Source: Pseudomonas rubra
GTDB lineage: Bacteria > Pseudomonadota > Gammaproteobacteria > Pseudomonadales > Pseudomonadaceae
Length of the DNA: 64,000 bases
Assembly: GCF_028656935.1 (NCBI RefSeq)
Contig: NZ_JAMDGZ010000047.1
Location: 62,001-126,000, forward strand
Direction of reading: 5' to 3'
The notes beneath the pieces were generated by a model that was not told the DNA's origin, did not search any database, and saw only the letters and a list, made by a program, of their open reading frames with translations. Numbering within the stretch: the first letter of the stretch is position 1; each line of letters begins with the position of its first letter. This document shows positions 39,265 to 46,534 of this stretch, piece by piece. Made by a program: the position numbers and the translations under genes.

Positions 39265-39672
39265 TTACCACTCAACCTCTTCCCGACTGTCCTCATCCCA
39301 CTGCGGATTCATCGCCTGCTGCAAAAACGCCTTCATCTGCAACTCGACGCCGAACACCCGCGTGTGCACACCGCGCATTTCCTGGTACAGCACATCCTCT
39401 TCAAGACCGTCAGCCTTGAGCTGTTGCAACACTTGCAAGACCACCGCCAGTTGCGCGGCCACGGTGCGATACGCCGGATCACTGCCCTGCTCCATGGGCC
39501 ATCCGCGAATACACCGGTACAAGGCCTGCGCCCCCTGGCCGCCCATGGACAGCAATTGTTGATACAAACCGTCGAAGCGAGCCGGCGCCGGCCCCATGCG
39601 CGCTTCCAGGCTGTGCACGGTTTGCGCAACCGGCAACGCGTGTGGCGGGCTGCCGATGCCTTCACTGCGCAT
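39265..39672 (-). CDS. Unknown T3SS protein in the OrgC position
   Basis: Soluble protein of 135 residues directly after the SctL (OrgB) gene, overlapping it by 11 bases. No family recognised. It is helical, with a Glu/Asp-rich C-terminus (NPQWDEDSREEVEW). In Salmonella the gene after orgB is orgC, a secreted protein of about 150 residues that helps needle assembly; position and size agree, but I cannot see sequence similarity. It could equally be a chaperone for the next gene's product. Confidence 0.7.
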   Translation of the reverse strand: MRSEGIGSPPHALPVAQTVHSLEARMGPAPARFDGLYQQLLSMGGQGAQALYRCIRGWPMEQGSDPAYRTVAAQLAVVLQVLQQLKADGLEEDVLYQEMRGVHTRVFGVELQMKAFLQQAMNPQWDEDSREEVEW

Positions 39673-40342
39673 CGGGCGCCCTCAACCATTGCTGCAAGCT
39701 CGCGGCAAGGGTCGTCCTGGCACTTTCATCCAGTTGCAGGGCACTGCATGCCAGGCCGTTACAACGGGCCAATACCTGCTCGGCCAACTGCGCCTCGACC
39801 GCCGCTGGGTGAAACTCCAGCGCCAGCTCGCCCAGGTGCAGGCGGTAATGGCTCTGCTGGCGATACTCGACCTGCACCTCACCCGCCCAGGCCCGACGCA
39901 ACGCGATCAGCAGGCGGGCGTCATCACGCTGGCTGTGAAGCGGCGCCAATAGCCGCAGGCAGGCTGCGCTCCTGGCGTGCGCCGCCGACCACTGCGCAAG
40001 GATCGCCTCGAGCCATTCCACCTGCCCCACTACTTCAGCCATCACTGCACGCGTAGCCTCGACCACCTCAACGCGCAATTGATCCGCCAGGCACTGGCTG
40101 TGCAGCAAGGCCTCGGCCAAGTCCTGCGCCGCCAGCAATACCCCTTGCCCATAGCCTTGGCGCCTGGCCGTCTGGCGTAGCACCTCGGCCTGTGCCTCGG
40201 CTTGCGCCAGGCACTGTTGCGCCCGCTGCCGAGCCTGCTGTTCGAGCTGCTGACAGCGCCGCGCCATGGCCCGCTCGGCCCGGCGTACGTGCACCGGGTC
40301 CAGGCCCGGCAAGTGGGGTTCACGACGCAGTAAATCGAGCAT
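39662..40342 (-). CDS. sctL: T3SS ATPase stator SctL (OrgB-like)
   Basis: Cytoplasmic sorting-platform protein that links the ATPase SctN to SctQ and SctK. From ATG 40342 it is 226 residues, the length of Salmonella OrgB. The N-terminal half is a Gln/Ala/Arg-rich coiled coil (ERAMARRCQQLEQQARQRAQ), as in FliH/SctL proteins. The C-terminal region is globular. It overlaps the SctK gene upstream and the next gene downstream. Identification is by order (after OrgA-like) plus coiled-coil layout. Confidence 0.8.
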   Translation of the reverse strand: MLDLLRREPHLPGLDPVHVRRAERAMARRCQQLEQQARQRAQQCLAQAEAQAEVLRQTARRQGYGQGVLLAAQDLAEALLHSQCLADQLRVEVVEATRAVMAEVVGQVEWLEAILAQWSAAHARSAACLRLLAPLHSQRDDARLLIALRRAWAGEVQVEYRQQSHYRLHLGELALEFHPAAVEAQLAEQVLARCNGLACSALQLDESARTTLAASLQQWLRAPDAQ

Positions 40343-40883
40343 GTTGCAGGGCCATGAGCAAAAGTCCTTTGTCCGGTTGCGCCACCGCCAGTTCAGCCTG
40401 CAGGACAACCACTTGATAGGGAAACTGCAGGTATAGACGGGCCAACATTCCCGCTGGCACTTCGGTTTGCCAGGCCAGCAAGGCATTTAGCCCGAGCGTC
40501 TCCAGCCGCAAGGGCAAGGCAAGGTCCGGCAGCTCGTCCAACAGCGGACGCGGGCCCAGTGTGCAACTGGCAAAGGTGCGCAACGCTGGCGTCAAGCCGT
40601 CAGTGGTGGCGTCTCGGGCCAGCACAGGCCATAAGCGATAGGCGCCGAGCAACTGGGCGATGCGCGGCAACAACAACCAATGCTCCAGCCACAGCAGGGT
40701 CACATCATGGTTTGGCCAGGCTTGCGGCAACGCTGGCAGCTCAAGCCCCTGGACCAGTACTTCGTCGAGCACTCGCCTGACCTGCGGGCCATGGAATTCC
40801 GGCGGCAGGTCAAGGCGATCAGCGCTGAGCCAGTAGGTCGGATGCCGTGCAAGCCGTTCGGTCCATTCAAGGGGTGGCTGCAT
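40320..40883 (-). CDS. sctK: T3SS sorting-platform protein SctK (OrgA-like)
   Basis: Cytoplasmic protein of 187 residues that connects the SctD ring to the SctQ pods. It starts MQPPLEWTERLARHPTYWL at ATG 40883, with GGGAG seven bases upstream, and overlaps the end of sctJ by 17 bases. Leu-rich helical composition and position between PrgK- and OrgB-like genes match OrgA of SPI-1. No catalytic motif is expected in this family. Confidence 0.82.
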   Translation of the reverse strand: MQPPLEWTERLARHPTYWLSADRLDLPPEFHGPQVRRVLDEVLVQGLELPALPQAWPNHDVTLLWLEHWLLLPRIAQLLGAYRLWPVLARDATTDGLTPALRTFASCTLGPRPLLDELPDLALPLRLETLGLNALLAWQTEVPAGMLARLYLQFPYQVVVLQAELAVAQPDKGLLLMALQHARFTAS

Positions 40884-41577
40884 TACGCAACTCCCGCCGT
40901 TGGTAGCACAGCCATCCACCGCTGATGATCGCGGCGAAAGCCAACAGCAACAGCCATCGCCACATGCCGGCGCCCGACTGCAGAGCCTGCGGCGCGTGGT
41001 GCTGGATGGCTACACGCGGGGTCAGAATCACGGAAATGTGTTCATAATCGACACCGCTGAAACTGTTCTTGAGAAAACGTTTGAGGTCATCGATCAACGT
41101 CTGCGCCTCGCTGTCAGGCTCATGCACCACCAGCACCGACAGATGAACAGGTGCACTTGCCCGCCCGCCTTCACCTGCAGCCAGGTCATAGCTGACATGT
41201 ACCCGCGCCGATACCACGCCGGCCAAGGCCGTCACCGACTGTTCCAGGCGTTGCTCGATGGCTGAATACAAGCGGGCCTTTTCGGCCCGTGGCGAGGCGA
41301 CCAGGGCATCGGCAGGGAACATCTCGGCCACCTGCATTCGCGAGCGCGACGGCAAGCCATATTGGGTCAGCAGATCCACCGCTGCCGGGAAGTCCAGTTG
41401 CGCGACGAGCACGTTGTAGCCGCTCTTGCCGATGTCGACTTTTTGCACCGCGATATTGTTGCGCTGCAGCAACGCCACCACTTCATTGGCCTGTTGCTGG
41501 TCGAGCCCCTGCAATAACAGGGGCTGCCGGCAGCCGCTCAGTAGCAGGCAGAACATCACCCCAAGCCAGTACCTCAT
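40867..41577 (-). CDS. sctJ: T3SS inner-membrane ring lipoprotein SctJ (PrgK-like)
   Basis: Lipoprotein of 236 residues forming the inner-membrane ring with SctD. A lipobox (LLLSGC, Cys16) ends the signal peptide, and the YscJ/FliF ring-building domain covers about residues 20-190. That domain contains NEVVALLQRNNIAVQKVD and RVHVSYDLAAGEGGRASAPVHLSVLV. A C-terminal membrane helix (about 205-224) and a short basic tail follow. It overlaps sctI by the ATGA arrangement. Confidence 0.95.
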   Translation of the reverse strand: MRYWLGVMFCLLLSGCRQPLLLQGLDQQQANEVVALLQRNNIAVQKVDIGKSGYNVLVAQLDFPAAVDLLTQYGLPSRSRMQVAEMFPADALVASPRAEKARLYSAIEQRLEQSVTALAGVVSARVHVSYDLAAGEGGRASAPVHLSVLVVHEPDSEAQTLIDDLKRFLKNSFSGVDYEHISVILTPRVAIQHHAPQALQSGAGMWRWLLLLAFAAIISGGWLCYQRRELRNAATP

Positions 41578-41879
41578 GACTGGCGCAACAAGGTTTCGAC
41601 GGTGCCCACGGTTTTGCGCACCAGGGTGTTGAGCAGGTTGATATCGACGTTGTACTGGCCGGTTTGCTCCTGCAGCAGGGCAAGTGCTTGCGGGCTGGTG
41701 ATATCGGGCCGCTGCAGCAACTGCTGAATCTGCGCGACCTGCGACTCGCTCGCCTGTGCCGACTCGGCGAATGACTGAATCAACCGATCCTGCAATGAAA
41801 CCGGGACGCCCTGACCGCCAGGATCAAGGCTGTGGGCCAGGCGCGGCGTGGCGTAAGGGGCAATGAAATCAATAGCCAT
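41574..41879 (-). CDS. sctI: T3SS inner rod protein SctI (PrgJ-like)
   Basis: Small secreted protein of 101 residues that forms the rod/adaptor under the needle. The conserved C-terminal helix NVDINLLNTLVRKTVGTVETLLRQ resembles the PrgJ/YscI polymerisation region. ATG 41879 has AGGAG nine bases upstream; a TTG two codons earlier is less likely. It lies between needle and PrgK-like genes, the SPI-1 order. Confidence 0.9.
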   Translation of the reverse strand: MAIDFIAPYATPRLAHSLDPGGQGVPVSLQDRLIQSFAESAQASESQVAQIQQLLQRPDITSPQALALLQEQTGQYNVDINLLNTLVRKTVGTVETLLRQS

Positions 41880-41918
41880 GGGCAAATGCTCCTGTGGGTG
41901 GGGCGAAGCGTCAGGTCA

Positions 41919-42179
41919 TCAACGGGCGGCTTGAATGATCGCCATGTCGATATCCTTGAAGCCCTTGACCGTGTTGGTCTGCGCATTGCGAAACACCGTG
42001 TAGGAAGAGAACGCCGCTTGATAAGCCGCCAGCAAGGTCGGATCCGAGGCATCGCCTTGCAAGGCTTCCAGGGCTTTGTCCAAGGCCTCTTTCAGGCCCT
42101 GGGCGCCCTGCTCGAACGCATCGGCCTGACGCCCGAGAAAGTCATCGTGAAACTCGATTGGAGCTGAGATGCTGCGCAT
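41919..42179 (-). CDS. sctF: T3SS needle subunit SctF (PrgI-like)
   Basis: Needle-forming protein of 86 residues. The C-terminal half matches PrgI closely: SDPTLLAAYQAAFSSYTVFRNAQTNTVKGF, then KDIDMAIIQAAR, with the P-x-x-L-x-x-Y helical-hairpin turn typical of needle proteins. The N-terminus is slightly longer than that of PrgI (80 aa). It starts a few bases after sctD ends. Confidence 0.95.
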   Translation of the reverse strand: MRSISAPIEFHDDFLGRQADAFEQGAQGLKEALDKALEALQGDASDPTLLAAYQAAFSSYTVFRNAQTNTVKGFKDIDMAIIQAAR

Positions 42180-42181
42180 GG

Positions 42182-43327
42182 TTAACCACCTGTACGAGGG
42201 GAGTGAAATTGCCAGGACGCCGACGAGGTCTTGATGTAACCCTGCTCGCCTGCCTGCTGCGACAGGCCCTTGAGTCGGTCATCCTGAAGGACGATGGAAA
42301 AGTGCACAAAGCGCGTGCCCCATTGCTGTTCGAAGTTTTGAATGAAGCGCCGGGTCGCTTGCAACTGGCTGTCCTGCAGGTTGCCTTCGATGCGCAGGGC
42401 CACCGCGTTATGCTGGTCATGCCGCTGGAACGGCACCCCGATCTGCCGCAGGCCAGCGATGGCCTGGTCGACACTGGCGCTGTCGTCCTGCACGCGAATT
42501 TCCAGGTGCCCGGCATAAGGCGCCGCGCGTAGCAACTGCGCCTCGAGCTGCGCTTTGAGTGCAGGTTGGATCGGCGTACCGGCCAGTACCAGTACCGGCG
42601 CCCGGGGGTCTCGCAAATCCACCAGACGAATGGCCAGGCCAGGCTCCAGCGCCAGCAAATGTTGCTCCAGGCGCCGCTGTTCGTCGGCCGTCACGACAAC
42701 AGCAACGCTGCCCAGTTGATGGCGCATCAGCACTTGCCTGTTCCAGCTGGCCTCACGTTGTGAATCGACCAGCACGTACATGCGCAGGTCGCGCCCTTGC
42801 AGGACCCGCGCCTGGGCACTGACCAGTGTCGAGATGCCGCGTTGCTGCGCCGATACGGTCCGGTCCGGCAACGACCAGACCGCTACCGAGACCGCCAGCA
42901 GGCACACGGCGGTCGCCAGGCTAAGCATACGTATCGAGACCAGGCCTCGTTTTCCACTGGGCGCCACCGGCGGTTGTCGCAGGTCCCAGGCTTGGGCGCT
43001 CGAACGAAACGCCAGCTGCAACCCGCCGATCTGGCGCTGCTGCTGCAACGGCCATTCCTGCCAGGGGGTTGGCGGTGTTTGCTGCGGCCGAATCTTGAGC
43101 GATTGCCCAAGCGGATCGCTGAGCAGGATCTCGAAGCTGCAACCGCCCTGCTCCAGCGCGATGAGTAGCGCCTGCCCTGTTACCAGGTCGGGCTCACTGG
43201 CTGCTGCCAACACCTGCGGCGCGCCAACCAGCACCCGAGTCAAACCCTGGGACAGGACAAACTCGGTGCCGGCCATTGGGCCGTTGAACACACGCATGAC
43301 ACAAGTTTCGGTCAGGGAAGCTGGCAT
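42182..43327 (-). CDS. sctD: T3SS inner-membrane ring protein SctD (PrgH-like)
   Basis: Protein of 381 residues forming the outer of the two inner-membrane rings. It has an N-terminal cytoplasmic FHA-like domain (1-120), a single membrane helix (about 131-153), and a large periplasmic region of repeated ring-building modules. It ends with GYIKTSSASWQF, similar to the PrgH C-terminus. Start at ATG 43327; a later Met (MRVFNG) is possible. It is the first structural gene after the HilA-like regulator. Confidence 0.9.
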   Translation of the reverse strand: MPASLTETCVMRVFNGPMAGTEFVLSQGLTRVLVGAPQVLAAASEPDLVTGQALLIALEQGGCSFEILLSDPLGQSLKIRPQQTPPTPWQEWPLQQQRQIGGLQLAFRSSAQAWDLRQPPVAPSGKRGLVSIRMLSLATAVCLLAVSVAVWSLPDRTVSAQQRGISTLVSAQARVLQGRDLRMYVLVDSQREASWNRQVLMRHQLGSVAVVVTADEQRRLEQHLLALEPGLAIRLVDLRDPRAPVLVLAGTPIQPALKAQLEAQLLRAAPYAGHLEIRVQDDSASVDQAIAGLRQIGVPFQRHDQHNAVALRIEGNLQDSQLQATRRFIQNFEQQWGTRFVHFSIVLQDDRLKGLSQQAGEQGYIKTSSASWQFHSPRTGG

Positions 43328-43371
43328 ACCCGCACTCTTGGAAAAGGTGACAACACAAGAACGAGCACAGA

Positions 43372-44142
43372 CTAGAGACGTGGCAAGCAAGGATCCTGAT
43401 GGAATTCTGACGAGGGCCGATCAGGGTGATCGGTGAGCGGAAAACACGCCTGGAGAAATGCCAGCAGCGCCTCGATCACCTGTGTTTGAGTGCCCCGGAA
43501 CAGACGGCAGTCCAGCACCCGATGATCATTGCCGCGCACCAGTTCGACCGTCAGTTGCCAATGGTGCTCGCCCTGTACGCAGTAACCGCACAGGTAATGA
43601 CTCGGCGCCAGGCGCTCGATCAGGGCCAAGGTCTCCAACGGGGTCGCAGACAAGCTGGCCACCGATAGCGACAGCAACTGCGCGCGCTGCTCCAGGGCGA
43701 TGCCCGCAGCACATTTGAGCTGGGTATTGAGCACCAGCGTCTCCAGCGATTGGCCGCCGCGAAACGGCAGGATAGCAAGGGTAGGCTTTAGCGGGGTTTG
43801 CTCTGCGATGCCTGCAGTGCGCTGGACCCTGCAATTGAAGCGGTAGCCCTTGCCATACACAGTGACGATGAACTGGCGACAGTCCTTGAGCAGCTTGCGC
43901 AGCACGCTGATACAACGGGTCAAGGACTCCTCGGCGGTATCCAGCCCAGGCCACACTGCACTGAGCATGCGGTCCTTGGAAATCAGCATGCCGGGATTGG
44001 CCAGCAGCAGGCGCAGCACCTGCAGTTCCTTGGGCGGCAGGTGCTGCCCGCTCTCGTTGTGCCAGAGCACACCCTCCGGGCACAGGCACCAATAGCCGAA
44101 GTAATAGTGGACATTTTCGGGGGCGTGGACAAAGGCAGTCAT
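43372..44142 (-). CDS. HilA-like transcriptional regulator (OmpR-type winged helix + TolB-like domain)
   Basis: Predicted activator of the T3SS genes, 256 residues. Residues about 20-105 are an OmpR/ToxR-type winged helix (GQHLPPKELQVLRLLLANPG, SLTRCISVLRKLLKD, YGKGYRF). The rest resembles the TolB/adenylate-cyclase-associated domain often attached to such regulators (TLAILPFRGG, YLCGYCVQGEHHWQLTVELV). It lacks a receiver domain and membrane segment. Salmonella HilA (about 550 aa) is much longer. Position between iacP and the PrgH-like gene supports the role. ATG 44142 is chosen; a GTG nine codons upstream is possible. Confidence 0.85.
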   Translation of the reverse strand: MTAFVHAPENVHYYFGYWCLCPEGVLWHNESGQHLPPKELQVLRLLLANPGMLISKDRMLSAVWPGLDTAEESLTRCISVLRKLLKDCRQFIVTVYGKGYRFNCRVQRTAGIAEQTPLKPTLAILPFRGGQSLETLVLNTQLKCAAGIALEQRAQLLSLSVASLSATPLETLALIERLAPSHYLCGYCVQGEHHWQLTVELVRGNDHRVLDCRLFRGTQTQVIEALLAFLQACFPLTDHPDRPSSEFHQDPCLPRL

Positions 44143-44295
44143 GGTGGGTTGGCCCTTTTTGTTACGCACCTGTCACTGAGCGAACACCTCGGAACAGGAT
44201 GGCGGGCCAACGACTATAAGAAGTACTTCCCGGCGAAAATGCAGGCAAGTACCTACATAACAAAGCAACTAATCCGTAAGAGGCCGTAGGACCCT
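44143..44295 (-). promoter_or_regulatory. Likely promoter region of the HilA-like gene and the prg/org-type operon
   Basis: 153-bp non-coding gap inside the otherwise tightly packed cluster, AT-richer than its flanks. It contains two similar motifs, GAAGTACTTCCC near 44220 and GCAAGTACCTAC near 44245. No clear intrinsic terminator follows iacP, so read-through from the inv/spa/sip operon is possible. Confidence 0.45.
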
Positions 44296-44535
44296 TCAGC
44301 CGATCTGAGCGCACCGTACCGAACCGATGACATCGGCAACGCTACGCCACGTCCTGATTTCACCGGGCGCGAGGACGATCTGGAACCCCGCGTTGAGCGC
44401 CTCGACCAGCTCCACAATGTTCAGCGAGTCACACCCCAGATCGTGCACCAGGTCATCATTGATACCAATGGACCTGGCGGGCCCGCCAAGGCAACCGGCG
44501 ATGACGGCGATGACCTGCGGCTCGAGGCCGCTCAC
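44296..44535 (-). CDS. iacP: IacP-type acyl carrier protein of the T3SS
   Basis: Acyl carrier protein of 79 residues. The phosphopantetheine attachment motif is GCDSLNIVEL with Ser37. Salmonella IacP lies at the same place, directly after sipD/sipA, and is needed for full effector/translocon function. Here the start overlaps the SipD stop (ATGA), so it is translationally coupled to the tip protein. No phosphopantetheinyl transferase or acyltransferase gene is in the window; the acylated target is unknown. Confidence 0.92.
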   Translation of the reverse strand: MSGLEPQVIAVIAGCLGGPARSIGINDDLVHDLGCDSLNIVELVEALNAGFQIVLAPGEIRTWRSVADVIGSVRCAQIG

Positions 44536-45524
44536 AAGGTCGTCATGTGCTTGAGCAGGTCGGCATACTGGCTCAGGTGCGCCGACAAGGTCTTGTTGAA
44601 GTTGTCGTGATAGGTGTTGGCGTTGGCATATTTTGAGGTGATGGACTGGAGCATGTTTTTCAAGCGTTCTTCCTGGGCATTGAAGCCCGATTGCCAGGCA
44701 TTGAACTTGGCGGTGTCGATCACAGGTGGCGTCCCACCGGGCCCGGAGGGCGGCAGCCCCTGAAGAATGGCAATGACCGGAGCGGTATCCATGTACACCA
44801 CCCAGTTACCGTTGCCATCCTCACTCAGGCAATAGTCGGGCAACCCCAGCGCACGCTGCCAGTTACGCGCCTCGTCCTCATTCATCGGCGCCGCGCCGGG
44901 AATGGGCACCAGTTGGCTGGGCTGGTACTCGAACTGCTGTATCAGCGAGCGCAAGGCACTTTCGAAGGTCGCGCGCTGGAAAATGATCTTCTTGCCATCT
45001 TTGTCCGCTTCGAACCAGCCGCTCATCTTGCTGGTGATCTGGTCGGTAAAGGCGGCATAGAACTTTGTGTATACGTCGAGAACATGCTCGTACACGCTCA
45101 GGTAATCATCCCGGATAACCCCGATCAGCTCGATCAACTTGTCGAAAAACGGTACATCCGCCTGTACCCCCAGGTTCAGCGCGGCAGGCAGATTGCCAAA
45201 AAGCATCCCCTCGCTCGCTCTTTGCTGCGCCTGCAGTTGTTCGTGTTGCCGGTCGGCCAGGCCAGCAGCGCAACACTCGGCAATACGGGCGAACACCCGC
45301 AGCTCCTGCTGGGCAAAGGCCATCCGCACCTGGCGCGCTTCCCCCTGCACACCCGGGTGCAGGTGACGCAGCAGTTGCCCTACTGAACACTCCAGCATCT
45401 GTTGCCGTGCAGGAGAGGCGGCAGTCGCTCCACTGGTAGGTAACCGCTGCGGTAAAGCCTGTGCCTGGGCCGCTGCATCGAAAGCCTGCGGTTGAATGCT
45501 GTTGTTCGCTACGATGATATGCAT
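44532..45524 (-). CDS. sctA: T3SS needle-tip protein SctA (SipD/IpaD/BipD-like)
   Basis: Hydrophilic translocator of 330 residues that caps the needle and senses host contact. The C-terminal region shows family sequence: FYAAFTDQITSKMSGWFEADKDG-type segment, PDYCLSEDGNGNWVVYMDTAPV, FNAWQSGFNAQEERLKNMLQS and YANANTYHDNFNKTLS. These match the central coiled coil and C-terminal helix of SipD/BipD. The N-terminal helical bundle (35-130) may act as a self-chaperone. Start at ATG 45524 behind GAGG. Confidence 0.93.
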   Translation of the reverse strand: MHIIVANNSIQPQAFDAAAQAQALPQRLPTSGATAASPARQQMLECSVGQLLRHLHPGVQGEARQVRMAFAQQELRVFARIAECCAAGLADRQHEQLQAQQRASEGMLFGNLPAALNLGVQADVPFFDKLIELIGVIRDDYLSVYEHVLDVYTKFYAAFTDQITSKMSGWFEADKDGKKIIFQRATFESALRSLIQQFEYQPSQLVPIPGAAPMNEDEARNWQRALGLPDYCLSEDGNGNWVVYMDTAPVIAILQGLPPSGPGGTPPVIDTAKFNAWQSGFNAQEERLKNMLQSITSKYANANTYHDNFNKTLSAHLSQYADLLKHMTTL

Positions 45525-45534
45525 GGTGCTGGCC

Positions 45535-46524
45535 TCAACTGACTTTGATGGTCGCCGCGCGCGACTGCATGATTTGCATGAAAAGCTCCATGAGCTTGTT
45601 CAGCAGGCTGGCATCTGCCGCATCCTTCTGCCCGGTTTCATCGGCCAGCCCTTTGCCCAGTCGGGCCTGGGCTTGCTGCCTGGCTTCCTCGGCCCTGGCG
45701 CTGGACTCGAAGGTGCGCAAGATGCCACCCAGCGCCTGCCCCAGCACACCCGCCATGGTTGACATTTGCTGACCGACCGCCTGCAACCGACCATTGCCCT
45801 GCTCGCTCATCGCACTGTTCCACTCGGCCAGGCGCGACTGCTTTTTGGCCTTGGCGATCTCACTGTCGAACCAGGCCAGCTCCCGAGCGTCGGCCTGATT
45901 GCCCCGCACCTCAAGATCATGACGCTGCACGCGCAAATCACTGGCCAGATCCTGTGCATCCATGGCACTTTTCTTATGGGTGCTGACATCATGGTGCCGC
46001 CCGGCCATGCCCTGGAGACTCTTTGCCGTACCCAGCGAAGAAACCGTACACACCACTGCACCTGAGGCAATCGCGCTGTACATTTGCATCATGCCGGCCT
46101 TTTCAATCGCCTCGGCCTGCGCCTGGGTCGCCGTCGCCTCAATAGCAATGAACACCCCCTCCAAGGTGGCGTTGACCTGCCGGGCAACGTTCTGCGCGAT
46201 GATGAACTGAATCAGCACATTGACGTGTTTCTCCCAGGCGCCAGGGTCAAACGCCAGGCGCTCACGCTCATCCGGGGCCAGCGATTGCTTGAACCCATCC
46301 AGCACAAGCACCTTCTCCTCCACCGTCCAATCCTCGGTACTGAGCAGCGATTCGACCTGTGCAGCATCAGGGACCTGAACAGGGGGAAAGTGCAGGCCTT
46401 GCACTTGGTTGTCCAGATTCAAGCCTGGCAAAGTATGTGCAATGGATGCTTTGGCTGCAGGCGCAGAAGACGTGGACCCAATGACCGGTAGTTGTCGCAT
46501 TGCTGGTACAGTCAGAATTTCCAT
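45535..46524 (-). CDS. sctB: T3SS translocator SctB (SipC/IpaC-like)
   Basis: Minor translocon pore subunit of 329 residues. It has a polar N-terminus, an amphipathic region ending in one short hydrophobic segment (YSAIASGAVVCTVSSLG, about 150-170), and a charged helical C-terminus. One hydrophobic domain, size and position between SipB- and SipD-like genes identify it. In Salmonella the SipC C-terminus nucleates actin; conservation of that activity cannot be judged. Confidence 0.87.
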   Translation of the reverse strand: MEILTVPAMRQLPVIGSTSSAPAAKASIAHTLPGLNLDNQVQGLHFPPVQVPDAAQVESLLSTEDWTVEEKVLVLDGFKQSLAPDERERLAFDPGAWEKHVNVLIQFIIAQNVARQVNATLEGVFIAIEATATQAQAEAIEKAGMMQMYSAIASGAVVCTVSSLGTAKSLQGMAGRHHDVSTHKKSAMDAQDLASDLRVQRHDLEVRGNQADARELAWFDSEIAKAKKQSRLAEWNSAMSEQGNGRLQAVGQQMSTMAGVLGQALGGILRTFESSARAEEARQQAQARLGKGLADETGQKDAADASLLNKLMELFMQIMQSRAATIKVS

Positions 46525-46534
46525 AGTTCATTCC

